DNA of 31,122 nucleotides from assembly GCA_036491415.1 (NCBI GenBank), contig DASXCC010000003.1, positions 1 to 31,122 on the forward strand, written 5' to 3'. The DNA comes from JAICKN01 sp036491415 (GTDB taxonomy: Bacteria; Acidobacteriota; Terriglobia; Terriglobales; Acidobacteriaceae). Shown one piece after another: positions 30,814 to 31,122 of this stretch. A program made the translations under genes and the position numbers. The notes beneath the pieces are model-generated. The model was given only the letters and a program-made list of their open reading frames with translations, searched no databases and was not told the DNA's origin. The number at the start of each line of letters is the position of its first letter. Within the stretch, counting starts at the first letter, position 1.

Positions 30814-31122
30814 CTCTCACAACTATTAGACTCCGCGCTACCCACCTACGTTGCATGCAATTTAGATGCCGCAAAATCAGCGTAATTGCATATACGCATG
30901 AATAACGCTCCCAGTTCTATAAACCCCTTATCTAACGGTAAGTTGCATCCCTGCCGGGGCGGGTAACCTATTGCAAAGGTGACCCTGTCTCACGTTTGGC
31001 CGCTGACAAATTGTGTCGTTCTGGGACGATTCACCTCAAAATGAACACAATTCGTTAGGCGCGGCGAAAGACGAATTGATCACTCACCAGAAAGTTCCCC
31101 ACGGAGCAAATACTGATCACCA
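30814..31122. other. Gene-free right end with inverted repeats
   Basis: No supportable gene lies here. Visible structure: the palindrome TTGCATGCAA; a 9-bp stem with one mismatch, GGGTAACCT (30961-30969) against AGGTGACCC (30977-30985); and an exact 8-nt inverted repeat, AATTGTGT (31009-31016) and ACACAATT (31045-31052). The word TGATCAC occurs twice near the edge. It is probably the 5' control region of a gene beyond the window, or a divergent promoter for the small minus-strand gene. No known riboswitch fits. Confidence 0.45.

Noticed and set aside
30930..31000. Cyclic di-GMP riboswitch near the right edge
   Set aside because: GCAAAGG and the 9-bp stem recall parts of GEMM RNAs, but the conserved core and tetraloop-receptor arrangement are missing.

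Overview
The window looks like a chromosomal segment of a free-living Gram-negative bacterium, most likely an Acidobacteriota (Terriglobia-like). This is an inference from the gene set: lipid A genes (fabZ, lpxA, lpxI, lpxC), an rplU-rpmA-obgE run, leuC-leuD, several hypothetical proteins of a type I associate with acidobacteria, and many GTG/TTG or weak-SD starts. There is no rRNA, tRNA, CRISPR array, transposase or phage gene. Both edges cut through the chromosome: rsfS is truncated on the left, and the right edge is non-coding.

Layout, left to right. (1) 1-1679: the NAD/ribosome-silencing pair rsfS and nadD on the minus strand, split by an oppositely oriented secreted hypothetical gene. 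A short minus-strand frame overlaps the rsfS start by ATGA. (2) 1946-5650: a membrane hybrid histidine kinase (DUF4118-like, PAS, HisKA, HATPase, REC, PilZ), then a convergent M20 peptidase. (3) 5710-9039: fabZ, lpxA, an unknown membrane-anchored protein, lpxI and a DinB-like protein. (4) 9225-9920: a CADD-family (TenA/PqqC fold) protein flanked by palindromic repeats. (5) 10182-13521: mnmG with an unusual in-frame repeat-like insertion, ogt, and an exported CPQC thioredoxin-fold protein. (6) 13564-15398 minus: lpxC, a 45-residue two-helix membrane protein and a hypothetical protein. (7) 15692-19434: a GlcG/HbpS-like protein, rplU with a histone-like basic tail, rpmA, a protein with two copies of a Cys-rich module, and obgE. 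(8) 19443-22505: maf, an MFS exporter and a GH18-like secreted protein. (9) 22520-26504 minus: leuC-leuD-yjbQ and a second MFS protein. (10) 26637-30286: a family 2 glycosyltransferase, a large polytopic membrane protein and a MacB/FtsX-type permease. (11) A small minus-strand gene with a near-perfect Shine-Dalgarno, and a gene-free right end.

Three patterns stand out. Three conserved gene neighbourhoods (nadD/rsfS, lpxA/lpxI, rpmA/obgE) each carry one extra gene of unknown function at the junction. At least five spacers hold short degenerate tandem arrays, mostly with a 15-20 nt period, each built from its own word; similar local duplications reach into coding sequence in mnmG, ogt and the end of the thioredoxin-like gene. 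Finally, several proteins have unusual features for their families: the mnmG insertion, the PilZ domain lacking a visible RxxxR, the ObgE SKID motif and the GH18 motif missing its first Asp.
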